Source: Rhizobium rhizogenes NBRC 13257 (GTDB lineage: Bacteria > Pseudomonadota > Alphaproteobacteria > Rhizobiales > Rhizobiaceae). From it: a DNA stretch of 64,000 bases. Made by a program: the position numbers and the translations under genes. The notes below the pieces were generated by a model. That model saw only the letters and a program-made list of their open reading frames with translations, searched no databases and was not told the DNA's origin. The stretch covers positions 62,001-126,000 of the forward strand of contig NZ_BAYX01000006.1 in the NCBI RefSeq assembly GCF_000696095.1, written 5' to 3'. Shown in pieces: positions 63,873-64,000 of this stretch (its first letter is position 1; each line of letters begins with the position of its first letter).

Positions 63873-64000
63873 CGTCTGGCCCCTTGCGTGAGGCGGCGCT
63901 CCATCAAGAGACCGATACCGGCCAAAGCCGCGCCGACGGCCACATAAAGCAGAAGGGCTGAGGCATAGGCCTCCAACGGGCGGAATGTCGACGCCGCCAC
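63869..64000 (-). CDS. Polar amino acid ABC importer permease (partial, 5' part outside window)
   Basis: The C-terminal 43 residues of a permease, VAASTFRPLEAYASALLLYV then AVGAALAGIGLLMERRLTQG, ending in the basic tail typical of HisQ/GltJ permeases. The stop overlaps the start of the next permease by four bases (ATGA). The rest of the gene, and probably the substrate-binding protein gene, lies beyond the window. Confidence 0.85.
   Translation of the reverse strand: MAASTFRPLEAYASALLLYVAVGAALAGIGLLMERRLTQGARR

Overview
The window looks like accessory DNA, probably a plasmid or chromid, of a Rhizobiaceae member (Rhizobium/Agrobacterium/Allorhizobium type). The base composition, the many ABC importers for amino acids and peptides, the class III cyclase-TPR protein, and a gene pair resembling the CMD/alkylhydroperoxidase families first named from Agrobacterium vitis all fit this. 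It is an inference from gene content; no rRNA, tRNA, replication origin or CRISPR array was seen.

Region A (1-7.5 kb) is a redox/detoxification cluster: Old Yellow Enzyme (partial), a divergent LysR regulator, a Tat-exported aldo/keto reductase, a cytochrome P460-like protein overlapping a DUF4405 membrane cytochrome, a DUF1330 protein, a Tat-exported alpha/beta hydrolase with a Cys nucleophile, and a short-chain dehydrogenase. Four gapless copies of a 45-bp element precede its transcription units and probably define the LysR regulon. Region B (7.5-16.6 kb) is mixed: cyclase-TPR protein, ankyrin and YHS secreted proteins, an IS6-family transposase fragment, a large autotransporter, an unknown ORF and a bestrophin.

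Region C (16.6-39.1 kb) is the most striking part. It is a stress island with a YdeP/FdhF molybdoenzyme, a cytochrome bd-type oxidase with its small subunit, a cation efflux protein, HdeD, GrpE, a small MscS channel, MoeA, DnaK, CbpA, CbpM, an NtrC-type sigma-54 activator, its histidine kinase, ClpB, a DUF2171 protein, and a DyP peroxidase with its encapsulin shell. Four near-perfect and one imperfect sigma-54 promoter are each preceded, at a fixed distance of about 60 bp, by a pair of GGACA-N3-TGTCC dyads. The activator and kinase encoded in the middle are the obvious candidates to control them, giving a phosphorelay-driven protein-quality-control and respiration regulon.

Region D (39.1-45 kb) holds a gene-poor stretch with a strong hairpin and a tandem repeat, then an unusual trio (isopropylmalate-synthase-like enzyme, thiamine-diphosphate enzyme, MEKHLA/PAS protein), and small envelope genes (BON protein, 47-aa membrane protein, secreted proline-rich protein).

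Region E (45-64 kb) is catabolic. It has an Opp/Dpp-type importer with a deacetylase, RidA, a SelA-like PLP enzyme and an IclR regulator. It then has a LysR/FAD-monooxygenase/polar amino acid importer operon divergent from two CMD-domain proteins, and finally an agmatinase with a polar amino acid importer running off the end of the window.
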